Shown piece after piece: positions 54,293 through 62,493 of a DNA stretch of 64,000 nucleotides (position 1 is its first letter; each line of letters opens with the position of its first letter). Source of the stretch: Plesiocystis pacifica SIR-1 (GTDB lineage: Bacteria > Myxococcota_A > Polyangia > Nannocystales > Nannocystaceae); assembly GCF_000170895.1 (NCBI RefSeq), contig NZ_ABCS01000031.1, positions 25,138 to 89,137 of the forward strand, written 5' to 3'. Made by a program: the position numbers and the translations under genes. The notes under the pieces were generated by a model that was not told the origin of the DNA, ran no database searches, and was given only the letters and a program-made list of their open reading frames with translations.

Positions 54293-55216
54293 GTGCGAGT
54301 CTGGCCCGTGTGGCCCCGTGACATCGACTGGCGGTCGCTCCGCTTCGGGGTCGAGATCGAGTTTGTCGGTATCGCCCCCGAGGCCGTGGAGCGCCTCGAT
54401 GGTTGGTCCGTCGACCCACGAGAGCGCATGCGTGCCCTCGACGGGAGCTACGGCGGCGGCGAGATCAAGTCGCCGCCCGTCGACTGGTCCCAGCGAGGGC
54501 AGATCGAAACCATGATGGCGCGCATCGAAACTGCCGGTGCCTCGGTCAACTGGAGCTGCGGCTTCCACGTGCACGTCGGCCTCGAGCCCTGGGGGGTCGA
54601 CGCGCTCCCAGCCCTCCTCGACGCGGCCTTGACCACGCAGACGGCTCTGCGCGAGCTGTTCCAGACCCCGAGTCACCGGCTGATCTTCTGTCCTCCGGTG
54701 ACCCGGGCGCAGCGCGACGCGTGGCTGGCCGCGCCCTGCGAGGACGCGCTGTGCCACGTCGGCCGTCCCCAGGGTCACCGCAGCGGGATCAACCTCGCGG
54801 CCTGGTACGAGTTCGGGACCGTCGAGCTGCGCTTTGCCAACGGGACCCTCGACGCCGATCGAGCCCAGCGCAGCGTCGAGCTGGCGCTGCGCTGGGTCGC
54901 GGCCGTCGGTCGCGGTGCCGCGCTGCCGGGTGAGCGCGAGGCCCTGGTCGCTGCCCTCGAGGTCGCGGCCGAGGGCTACCCGCCGCCGCACCCCGAGCCG
55001 GTCTGGCACGCGCGCGAAGAGCAGCTCAGCGCCCTGATGATCCCCATCCTCCAGCCGCAGATCACCGCCGAGGTGCCGGACGCCGAGATCTTGTGGGTCC
55101 GGCCCACGCCCGAGGGCTTGTACGTCAAGACCGACAGCGGGGACCGGTGCAACCACCGGTTTTGGTTCGAGCCCCACGCGCAGGGCTTTCGCCTGCTTCG
55201 CTTCGAGAAAGCTTGA
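54293..55216 (+). CDS. Amidoligase-family (COOH-NH2 ligase) protein
   Basis: 307 residues from the GTG at 54293 (320 from the ATG at 54254, which would leave only 22 bases to the divergent lipoprotein start). Motifs of the amidoligase_2 family: F-G-V-E-I-E-F near the start, G-G-E-I-K-S-P, the signature C-G-F-H-V-H-V, and a late T-V-E-L-R-F-A-N-G-T-L. These ATP-grasp-related glutamine-synthetase-like enzymes form amide bonds on proteins or peptides. Substrate unknown. Followed by a decayed methyltransferase on the opposite strand. Confidence 0.8.
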   Translation: MRVWPVWPRDIDWRSLRFGVEIEFVGIAPEAVERLDGWSVDPRERMRALDGSYGGGEIKSPPVDWSQRGQIETMMARIETAGASVNWSCGFHVHVGLEPWGVDALPALLDAALTTQTALRELFQTPSHRLIFCPPVTRAQRDAWLAAPCEDALCHVGRPQGHRSGINLAAWYEFGTVELRFANGTLDADRAQRSVELALRWVAAVGRGAALPGEREALVAALEVAAEGYPPPHPEPVWHAREEQLSALMIPILQPQITAEVPDAEILWVRPTPEGLYVKTDSGDRCNHRFWFEPHAQGFRLLRFEKA

Positions 55217-55224
55217 GCTGGGCA

Positions 55225-55619
55225 TGGCACCCGCGGCGCGGAGGGATCCGACGAGGAGCTGAAACACCGGGGACTGGTCGAGGGGGTACCAGCTGGTCGC
55301 CGCAGCGCGTCCGCCTGGGCGAAGGACGCGGTGGCGCTCGGCGAAGCCCCTGGCCGGGTCGGGAAAGAAGATGACCCCGAAGTTGGAGCAGGCGCGGTCG
55401 AAGCAGGCGTCGGCGAAGGGCAGGGCCTGTCCGTCGCCCCGGCGCACGCGGACGTTCGCTGCGCGGGCGCCCTGGGCTGCGCGGGCTCTCTCGAACTCCC
55501 GGACTCCCGGACTCCCGGACCATCGGTGCGGAGAAGAAGGGCTTGGTGGCCTCGACGTAGCCCTCGGACACGCGGTCCCAGGGCCCTGCTGCGGAGAAGG
55601 GGTTGTCGGTGGGGCTCAT
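55225..55619 (-). pseudogene. Class I SAM methyltransferase with internal deletion
   Basis: N-terminal part from ATG 55619: NPFSAAGPWDRVSEGYVEAT, typical of Ubie-like enzymes. Then a junction with three copies of ACTCCCGG (about 55496-55522), then in another frame GDGQALPFADACFDRACSNF and R-V-L-R-P-G-G-R (motifs II to post-II). The SAM-binding V-L-D-x-G-x-G-x-G block and the C-terminus are absent. Probably a deletion at the octamer repeat. Confidence 0.65.
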
Positions 55620-55793
55620 CTCGACGTCTCTCACGGAGGCTTGCGCACGCCTGCGGCCCCAACACTGGGGCGCTGGGGAGGTCGGACGGCAAATGCATGC
55701 TTGCACAGTTGTTTGAATGCTGATTGGACCGGACTGCATTGCCGGCGTATTGCGATTGCCTTCGCCATGGCGGGGTTGTAGACCCCAGTCTCC
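55620..55793. other. Intergenic region, no recognisable gene
   Basis: Short stretch between the decayed methyltransferase and the FAD protein gene; moderately AT-rich (GCATGCTTGCACAGTTGTTT) and probably the promoter of the FAD gene at 55794. Nothing else is visible. Confidence 0.4.
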
Positions 55794-56939
55794 GTGACGA
55801 TGCTCGACTGGTTGATCGTCGGAGCCGGCGTGCATGGGCTTCACGTCGCCGCCTGCTTGCGCCGGCGGGGGGCGACGGTGCGCATGCTCGACCCGCACCC
55901 GCGCCCGCTCTGCGAGTGGGACCGCCGCGCGGAGAACCTGGCCATGAGCCACCTGCGCTCGCCCCTCGACCAGGACATCGGCGTCGATCAGCTGTCCTTG
56001 CATCACTTCGCCGACAGCCTCCCCAAGCTCGAGCCCGGGACCTTCGCCGGGCCTTGCCGGGCGCCCTCGGTGGCGCTGTTTCGTCGCCACGTCGAGTGGG
56101 TCCGCGGGCGCTTTGGCCTCGACGCGCTGCTCGAGCGGGGCGTGGCGCAGCGCGTCGATTTCGTCGAGGGCGGGGTGCGGGTCGAGAGCGAGCGGGGCAG
56201 CCTCCGGGCCCGGCGGGTCGTCCTCGCCCTCGGCCAGGCGCCGATCCGCGCGCCGGCGTGGGCCGAGGCCGTCGGCGGGTCCGCGCTGCACGTGTTCGAT
56301 CCTCGCTTCGACTCGAGCCTCCCCGATGGACCGGCGGTCGTCGTGGGCGGCGGGCTCTCGGCGGTGCAGCTGGCCCTGCGCTGGGCTCGAGCCAAGCCGG
56401 GGGCGACGACCCTGGTCTGCCGCCGACTGCCTCCGGTCGCCGAGCTCGACGTGGCCTCGCGCTGGTCTCGTCCGCGCTGGTCGTGGCGCTTCGCGGGCTT
56501 CTCCCTCGCGGGTCGGGCCGCCGTCCTCGACAGCGAGATTCGCCACGGCAGCGTCCCGCCCCGCGTCGCGGCGCGCCTGGCCCGGGCGCAGCGACGCGGG
56601 CGCTTGCGGGTCGTGTGCGGCGAGGTCACCGGCGCGCGCGAGCTGGGCGGCGAGCGGGCGCTCTGGCTCGGCCGCGGCGACACGCTTCGCTGCCGCCGGC
56701 TCGGCCTGGCGACGGGCTTCGAGCGCGACTTTGACGGGGTGCCGCTCCTGGACGACCTCGCCCAGGGCTTCGGCCTCGCCCGCGGCCCTCGGGCGGCGCC
56801 CGTGCTCGACGACGCCCTGCGCTGGCACCCGCGGATCCACGTGGTCGGTGCCGCGGCGTGCCTGAGCCTCGGGCCGTTCGCGGCCAACATCGCCGGGGCT
56901 CGGCTCGCGGGCGCGCGGCTCGGGTCCGTGGCGAGCTGA
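55794..56939 (+). CDS. FAD/NAD(P)-binding flavoprotein, monooxygenase-like
   Basis: 381 residues (GTG at 55794; ATG at 55800 equally possible). N-terminal FAD motif L-I-V-G-A-G-V-H-G-L-H-V-A, and a second dinucleotide motif A-V-V-V-G-G-G-L-S-A-V-Q-L-A-L near residue 185. The overall layout resembles group B monooxygenases of the ornithine/lysine N-hydroxylase-like type (MSHLRSPLDQDIGVDQLSLH), though shorter and without a recognised ATGY-like motif. Likely cytoplasmic, NAD(P)H-dependent oxidation of a small molecule. Convergent with the VOC-cupin gene (14 bases apart). Confidence 0.7.
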   Translation: MTMLDWLIVGAGVHGLHVAACLRRRGATVRMLDPHPRPLCEWDRRAENLAMSHLRSPLDQDIGVDQLSLHHFADSLPKLEPGTFAGPCRAPSVALFRRHVEWVRGRFGLDALLERGVAQRVDFVEGGVRVESERGSLRARRVVLALGQAPIRAPAWAEAVGGSALHVFDPRFDSSLPDGPAVVVGGGLSAVQLALRWARAKPGATTLVCRRLPPVAELDVASRWSRPRWSWRFAGFSLAGRAAVLDSEIRHGSVPPRVAARLARAQRRGRLRVVCGEVTGARELGGERALWLGRGDTLRCRRLGLATGFERDFDGVPLLDDLAQGFGLARGPRAAPVLDDALRWHPRIHVVGAAACLSLGPFAANIAGARLAGARLGSVAS

Positions 56940-56953
56940 CCGCGACTCCTCCC

Positions 56954-58030
56954 TCACTCGCGGACGAGGAGCAGCTCGAGATCGGGCGAGACTTCGAGCC
57001 CCGGGAGGGTCTGCCCCGCCGGGAAGGTCGCGGCGTCCCCTTCAGCGAGGACGAGGCGCTCGTTCGCGGAGGTCGACCAGGACAGCGAGCCACGGAGCAC
57101 GAAGGCGAAGCTGAACGCGTCGGGGAAGGTCAGCGCCGCGTCGCCGCCTTCGGGACGCAGGCGCAGGACGTGGGCCGCGGCCCGCCGACTCGCGCGCTGG
57201 ATCCCGAGGTCTCGCGCCGCGAACCCAGGCGTCGTCCAGGGCTCCCAGCTCGCCTCGCTCGCGCGGTGGCGCGTGAACAGCTGACCCCCAAAGGTGCGCT
57301 CGGGCCGAAGTTCCTGGGTGGGCAGGGTCAGCGCGTGGTCGACGAGGGTCTCGTGCAGGGCGGGGCAGCCGAGCTCGATGACCTCGAGGCCGTCGGAGCA
57401 CTCGAGGACCCGGTGGCGGATCTGGGGCGGCTGCAGCACGCAGTCCCCGGCCTCGAGCACGAAGGGCGGCCCCTGGTCTTCGTAGACGACGCGCACCCAC
57501 CCGCGGCGGCAGTAGATCATCTGGAAGGCGACCCGGTGGTAGTGGACGTAGTCGGGCACCGGCCCGCCCTCGGGGATGCGGATGTGCGAGGCGATGAAGC
57601 GACCGCCGCAGCGGGACGGGATGAGGTCGCGGTAGAGCATGCCCGCGCGGCCCTCGACCCACCGCGCCCCGTCGAGCGCGGCGCGGGTGTGCTCGAGTCG
57701 CGTCGCGTGCTCGGGGACCTCGAGGGGCGCCTCGGCGAGGCCGAACTCGACCACCGTTGCGTTGGGGGCAACGATGGGCTCGCGGGCGCGGCCGTCTAGA
57801 TCGTCTCGGCACTCCAAGCGCAGAGTGGACGGCCTCGGGTCGAGGTCTCGGTCGAGGCGTAGGCGGAGGCCGTGGCCCGAGATCACGACCTGTCGCGGGT
57901 CGTCAGCCGGAAACACGGCGTCGACGCGAAAGCCCAGGGCGTCGGTGAAAAAGCGCAGCGTCGCGTCCAGCGGCGCCCCGGGGAGCACCACCTCGGCCCG
58001 TCGAATCGCAGCGTGGGATCCCTGGTCCAT
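56954..58030 (-). CDS. VOC-cupin-cupin fusion protein
   Basis: 358 residues. First about 110: VOC/glyoxalase-like half (RRAEVVLPGAPLDATLRFFT, VVISGHGLRLRLDRD). Next: a cupin with D-Y-V-H-Y-H-R-V-A-F-Q-M-I-Y and Q-P-P-Q-I-R-H-R-V (metal His/Glu set). C-terminal: a second cupin-like barrel (SFAFVLRGSLSWSTS, LVLAEGDAATFPAGQT). Metal-dependent dioxygenase or isomerase chemistry on aromatic or sugar compounds is typical of each part. It shares a 28-bp divergent spacer with kynureninase, so it may act in tryptophan/kynurenine breakdown, for instance on anthranilate-type compounds; that is inference. Confidence 0.75.
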   Translation of the reverse strand: MDQGSHAAIRRAEVVLPGAPLDATLRFFTDALGFRVDAVFPADDPRQVVISGHGLRLRLDRDLDPRPSTLRLECRDDLDGRAREPIVAPNATVVEFGLAEAPLEVPEHATRLEHTRAALDGARWVEGRAGMLYRDLIPSRCGGRFIASHIRIPEGGPVPDYVHYHRVAFQMIYCRRGWVRVVYEDQGPPFVLEAGDCVLQPPQIRHRVLECSDGLEVIELGCPALHETLVDHALTLPTQELRPERTFGGQLFTRHRASEASWEPWTTPGFAARDLGIQRASRRAAAHVLRLRPEGGDAALTFPDAFSFAFVLRGSLSWSTSANERLVLAEGDAATFPAGQTLPGLEVSPDLELLLVRE

Positions 58031-58058
58031 GGCGCAGCTTAGCTCTTACAGTGTCCCC

Positions 58059-59303
58059 GTGCCCATCACCCGCGCTCAGTGTGAAGCCATGGACGCCGCC
58101 GACCCGCTCGCCCGCTTGCGGGGCCGCTTCTCGCTGCCGCCGGGGCTCATCTACCTCGACGGGAACTCCCTGGGCGCGCGCTCGAACACCGCGACGGAGG
58201 CGGCGCGGCGGGTGGTCGAGGAGGAGTGGGGGCGCGGGCTGATCCGCAGCTGGACCCAGGCCGACTGGATCGACGCGCCGGTGCGGGTGGGCGACGCCCT
58301 CGGTCGGCTGATCGGCGCCGCCGAGGGTCAGGTGCTGGTGACGGACTCGACGACCGCGAACATCTTCAAGCTGCTCGTCGCGGCGCTGAACCACCAGGCG
58401 CCGCGCGGCGTGGTGCTGCTCGAGGGCGAGAACTTCCCGGCCGACAACTACATCGCTCAGGGCGTCGAGTTTGCCCTCGCGCGGGGCCTCGAGCTGCGCG
58501 TCGTGCCTGGGGCGCAGCTCGTCGACGCCCTCGACGAGAGCGTCGCCGTGCTCCTCGCCAGCCACGTCAACTACCGCACCGGGCTCAGCCTCGACATGGC
58601 TCGGATCAACCGCCGGGCCGCCGAGGTCGGGGCGCTGACCCTGTGGGATCTGGCCCACAGCGCCGGCTTGCTCGACGTGCGCCTCGACGCGAGCGGGGCG
58701 GACATGGCCGTGGGTTGCGGCTACAAGTACCTCAACGGCGGCCCCGGGGCTCCGGCCTTCCTCTACGTCGCCGAGCGCCACCAGGCCGCGCTGCGCTCGC
58801 CCTTGTTTGGCTGGATGGGGCACGCGCGTCCTTTCGAGTTCGGGGCTGACTACGAGCCGGCGCCGGGGATTCGAAGGTTCGCGTGCGGGACCCCTGGAGT
58901 CGTCGGCCTGGCCGTGCTCGAGGACGCCCTCGAGCAGCTCGCCGACGTCTCGCCCGTGGATCTGCAGGCGAAGGCGTCGAAGCTGACGCGGACCTTCATC
59001 GAGCTGGTCCACAGCCGCTGCCCCGACGCGGGCATGACCTTGCTCGGGCCCGTCGAGGCCGCCGCGGGCGAGCGGGGCGGGCACGTCACCTTCACCCACC
59101 CCGAGGGTTATGGGATCGTCCAGGCCTTGATCGCCCGCGAGGTCATCCCCGACTTTCGCAGCCCCGAAGGCGTGCGCTTTGGCTTCGCGCCGGCCTACCT
59201 GCGCTTCGTCGACCTGTGGGAGGCCGTGGAGCACCTGCGCTCGGTATTGGCGGGGCGGGAGTACGCGGACGCGCGCTACCGAGAGCGCGCGCGGGTGACA
59301 TGA
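58059..59303 (+). CDS. kynU: Kynureninase
   Basis: 414 residues from the GTG at 58059 (earlier starts run into the divergent gene). Fold-type I PLP enzyme: I-Y-L-D-G-N-S-L-G-A (substrate-loop start, as in kynureninases), V-T-D-S-T-T-A-N-I-F-K for PLP phosphate, W-D-L-A-H-S-A-G with the PLP Asp, and the Schiff-base lysine in G-C-G-Y-K-Y-L-N-G-G-P-G-A-P. Later F-E-F-G-A-D-Y-E-P-A-P-G-I-R-R-F. Hydrolyses kynurenine or 3-hydroxykynurenine to anthranilate/3-hydroxyanthranilate plus alanine. Divergent from the VOC-cupin gene with 28 bases between. Confidence 0.92.
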   Translation: MPITRAQCEAMDAADPLARLRGRFSLPPGLIYLDGNSLGARSNTATEAARRVVEEEWGRGLIRSWTQADWIDAPVRVGDALGRLIGAAEGQVLVTDSTTANIFKLLVAALNHQAPRGVVLLEGENFPADNYIAQGVEFALARGLELRVVPGAQLVDALDESVAVLLASHVNYRTGLSLDMARINRRAAEVGALTLWDLAHSAGLLDVRLDASGADMAVGCGYKYLNGGPGAPAFLYVAERHQAALRSPLFGWMGHARPFEFGADYEPAPGIRRFACGTPGVVGLAVLEDALEQLADVSPVDLQAKASKLTRTFIELVHSRCPDAGMTLLGPVEAAAGERGGHVTFTHPEGYGIVQALIAREVIPDFRSPEGVRFGFAPAYLRFVDLWEAVEHLRSVLAGREYADARYRERARVT

Positions 59304-59484
59304 CGGATGGAGCGAAGGTCTTGGTGAATCGACGATGGTACTGGGACTGCAATCATTGAAAGCCCCCATTTCGACCTGGCGAATGGGTCGTCTAATTGAT
59401 TCAAAACGTGGAGGAAGAGCCTCGTGCGTACGCTCATCGCGGTGATGGGGGGACAACATTGGCGGGTGCACTACCCTCCGGCCC

Positions 59485-61089
59485 ATGAACATTCGCACCT
59501 CGCTCGCTTTGTGCTGCCTATTCCCCGCGATGATCGCCTGCGCCCCGGCTGGGGACGAGGGCGGCGACGACGAGGTTGGGGAGAGCGGAGACAGCGATGG
59601 GGGGACGACCGGCGGAGGGGAGGCGGGGACCACGGACGGCGGCGAGGCAGGGACGACGGGCGAAGGCGAAGACGGGACCACGGGGGAAGAGGAGACCACC
59701 GGGGAGGAGGGGACCACGGGGGAAGAGGAGCCCGTCGAGGCGTGCAGCTTCGAGACCACGCCCACGAGCTGGCCCCTGCCCACGCCCATCGCTGGCGACG
59801 ATCTGCACACCTTGCTGGCGGACTACTGGGGCTGCGGGGAGGGCCAGTACCGCTACCAGCTCCTCGACCTCACGGGCGACGGGGCGACGGACTTCCTCGT
59901 GACGGACAACTGCGACTCCGCCGGCGTGGGCACGGACACGTGGCACGTCTACGCGAACACGGGCTCGGGCTTCGCCTCCCAGCCCGCGAACTGGTCGTTG
60001 CCGACGCCCATCGCTGGCGACGATCTGCACACCTTGCTGGCGGACTACTGGGGCTGCGGGGAGGGCCAGTACCGCTACCAGCTCCTCGACCTCACGGGCG
60101 ACGGGGCGACGGACTTCGTGGTGACGGACAACTGCGACGCCGCCGGCGTGGGCACGGACACGTGGCACGTCTACGCGAACACGGGCTCGGGCTTCGCCGC
60201 GCAGCCGACGAGCTGGTCGTTGCCGACGCCGATCCCCGGGGACGACCTGCACACGCTGCTGGCGGACTATTGGGGCTGCGGCGAGGGCCAGTACCGTTAC
60301 CAGCTCCTCGACCTCACGGGGGACGGGGCGCCGGACTTCGTGGTGACGGACAACTGCGACGCCGCTGGGGTGGGGACGGACAGTTGGCAGGTGTACGCGA
60401 ACACGGGCTCGGGCTTCGCCGCGCAGCCGACGAGCTGGTCGTTGCCGACGCCGATCCCCGGGGACGACCTGCATACGCTGCTGGCGGACTATTGGGGCTG
60501 CGGGGAGGGCCAGTACCGCTACCAAATCCTCGATCTCACGGGGGACGGGGCGCCGGACTTCGTGGTGACGGACAACTGCGACACAGCAGGCGTGGGGACG
60601 GACACGTGGCACGTGTACGCGAACACGGGCTCGGGCTTCGCGGCGCAGCCGACGAGCTGGTCGTTGCCGACGCCGATCCCCGGGGACGACCTGCACACGC
60701 TGCTGGCGGACTACTGGGGCTGCGGGGAGGGCCAGTACCGCTACCAAGTCCTCGATCTCACGGGGGACGGGGCGCCGGACTTCGTGGTGACGGACAACTG
60801 CGACACAGCAGGCGTGGGGACGGACACGTGGCACGTGTACGCGAACACGGGCTCGGGCTTCGCGGCCCAGCCGACGACCTGGACCTTGCCCGCGCCGATC
60901 GCCGGGGATGACCTGCACACGCTGCTGGCGGACTACTGGGGCTGCGGCGAGGGCCAGTACCGCTATCAGCTCGTCGACTTGACCGGCGACGGGGCGCAGG
61001 ACTTCCTGGTCTCGGACTTTTGCGACACCGCGGAGGTCGGCACCGACCGCTGGGAGCTCTACGTCGCGACGGAAGACGCTTGCGGCTGA
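59485..61089 (+). CDS. Lipoprotein with six 74-residue tandem repeats
   Basis: 534 residues. Lipobox MIAC, linker of about 65 residues of G, T and E (TTGEEG units), then six repeats of 74 residues (222 bp), each with D-D-L-H-T-L-L-A-D-Y-W-G-C-G-E-G-Q-Y-R-Y-Q and the FG-GAP-like L-L-D-L-T-G-D-G-A-T-D-F and N-C-D. Repeats 2 to 5 are almost identical in DNA; the first and last have diverged. The two Cys per repeat are positioned for disulfides. Six VCBS-like blades would close a propeller. Probably an adhesin-like surface protein whose repeat number can vary. Confidence 0.85.
   Translation: MNIRTSLALCCLFPAMIACAPAGDEGGDDEVGESGDSDGGTTGGGEAGTTDGGEAGTTGEGEDGTTGEEETTGEEGTTGEEEPVEACSFETTPTSWPLPTPIAGDDLHTLLADYWGCGEGQYRYQLLDLTGDGATDFLVTDNCDSAGVGTDTWHVYANTGSGFASQPANWSLPTPIAGDDLHTLLADYWGCGEGQYRYQLLDLTGDGATDFVVTDNCDAAGVGTDTWHVYANTGSGFAAQPTSWSLPTPIPGDDLHTLLADYWGCGEGQYRYQLLDLTGDGAPDFVVTDNCDAAGVGTDSWQVYANTGSGFAAQPTSWSLPTPIPGDDLHTLLADYWGCGEGQYRYQILDLTGDGAPDFVVTDNCDTAGVGTDTWHVYANTGSGFAAQPTSWSLPTPIPGDDLHTLLADYWGCGEGQYRYQVLDLTGDGAPDFVVTDNCDTAGVGTDTWHVYANTGSGFAAQPTTWTLPAPIAGDDLHTLLADYWGCGEGQYRYQLVDLTGDGAQDFLVSDFCDTAEVGTDRWELYVATEDACG
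59760..61082 (+). repeat. 222-bp tandem repeat, six copies
   Basis: Period 222 from GACTACTGGGGCTGCGG at about 59821, 60043, 60265, 60487, 60709 and 60931. Adjacent copies share long identical stretches (for example GACGACCTGCACACGCTGCT), so homogenisation is recent. Confidence 0.85.
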
Positions 61090-61112
61090 GCTGAGCTGCA
61101 ATTGGGCGGGGT

Positions 61113-62092
61113 TCAGTCCCAGCTCGGGACGCGGGCGAGCTCGCGGCGCAGCTCGATGGCGTCGAAGGCCGCCGCCGGCAAGCGGGTGACGCCCGCGTAG
61201 ATCTGGGTGTCGCTCATGCAGCTGGCCGTCTCGTAGCTGCGCAGGACCACGGCGATCCCGGCCTCGCGGTCGCCGTAGCCCCGACGACGCTCGGGTCGTA
61301 GGCGTCCAGCGTGTCCCGTGGGCCTTGCCAGCTCGGGTGCGGCGCGCGGGCGAGGATCTCGAGCCCGCGCACGCGCGCGACCAGATCGCCGCTGCGGTAG
61401 ACCAGCTCCACCGGCCGCTCGTGGCCCCGAGCGGGCAGGGAGGGCTCGCCGGCGTTGGGGTAGGCGAGCTGCACCGGCAGCGCGGGCATGGGCTCGAGGG
61501 GCTGGCTGGCGAGGGCTTCGTTGAGCGTGGGCAGCTGCGCGTTCAGCTGCCTGCGCAGGCGCCCGCAGGTCTCCCAGGGGGCGTAGTCGAGGGTCTCGCC
61601 GAGGGTCTCGCCGTCGTAGAGCTCGACGCTGCGAACCACGCCGTCGTCGAAGTCCCGCCAGACCAGCGTGGCCCGGGAGGTGTCGTAGTCCGAGGGGCCC
61701 TGGGCGTTCTCGTACTCGAGGTTGACGACGCGCTCAGCCTCGCGGTCGATGGCCGGCAGCCCGTGCGCGCGCACTCCGAATTTGCAGGGCCCCGCCCGCC
61801 CGTCGGCGTCAAACTCGAGGCGGGGCGCTCCGGCCTCGGGCGCCGCGTAGGTCCGCGGGCCCCAGCCCTCCTCGCCCTCCGAGGCGTCGGGGACGGGTAG
61901 GGGGACGATGGGCTGCGCCGGGGGCGGGGTGTGGTCGGCGCGCTCGGGCTGGACCCGGAACTCGAGGGCGGGATCGTCGAGCTCGAGCTCGAGCTCGCCG
62001 CGGATGCTCTCGGCTTCGTAGCCGTCCGCGCAGCCCGCTGCGACGAGGGCACAGGCGAGGGTGGCAGCGGCCAGGGCCGAGGGCGAGCGCAT
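61113..62092 (-). pseudogene. Lipoprotein, one single-base frameshift as read
   Basis: From 62092: signal and lipobox LVAAGC, then about 300 residues with no recognised domain (RLEFDADGRAGPCKFGVRAH; ERVVNLEYENAQGPSDYDTS; ATLVWRDFDDGVVRSVELYD). At 61279-61282 CCCC (GGGG on the coding strand) should be five bases; the frame then continues G-Y-G-D-R-E-A-G-I-A-V-V-L-R-S-Y-E through PAAAFDAIELRRELARVPSW to the stop at 61113. Without the base it ends at 61214 in a run of unrelated residues. Restored length 326. Probably an outer-membrane-anchored protein. Confidence 0.7.
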
Positions 62093-62484
62093 GCCGAGCT
62101 CACGCCCGAGCGGGTCGGTGCATTCCCCGGTGCGGTGTTTGGGCGATCACTTTGGGACACGATGCACTTGACCTCGTCGGCGGCGCTGCGCGAGCTCCTC
62201 CAGGTTGCGGGGTGGCGCGTTCGACATTGATGTGACCGGCGTGCCGAGACCCTGGCCACGGTGTTTGGGTGGCGCCAGCGTCTCGCAGGTGTGGCGAAAG
62301 CCGAAGCTGTACACTTCGAGCTCTTTCGTGGCTGGTGTGACCGGGTCGTTGCGAGCGCGCGAGCCTGGGCCGCCATGAACCCGTTGATCGAGCGCGTGGC
62401 AGCGCGGGAAAGCCGGAGCGCTCGTTAGCAGCCTGCGGCGAGGTCGCGCCCTCGGGCCTACCTCAGCACCGCGATCTGTTAGGA
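62093..62484. other. Intergenic region without recognisable gene
   Basis: About 390 bases between divergent lipoprotein and P450 genes. Open frames here (61931-62230 plus, 61543-62376 minus) are the complement or overlap of the lipoprotein and carry no protein signature. It should contain the promoters of both genes. Confidence 0.4.
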
Positions 62485-62493
62485 TTGAATCCC

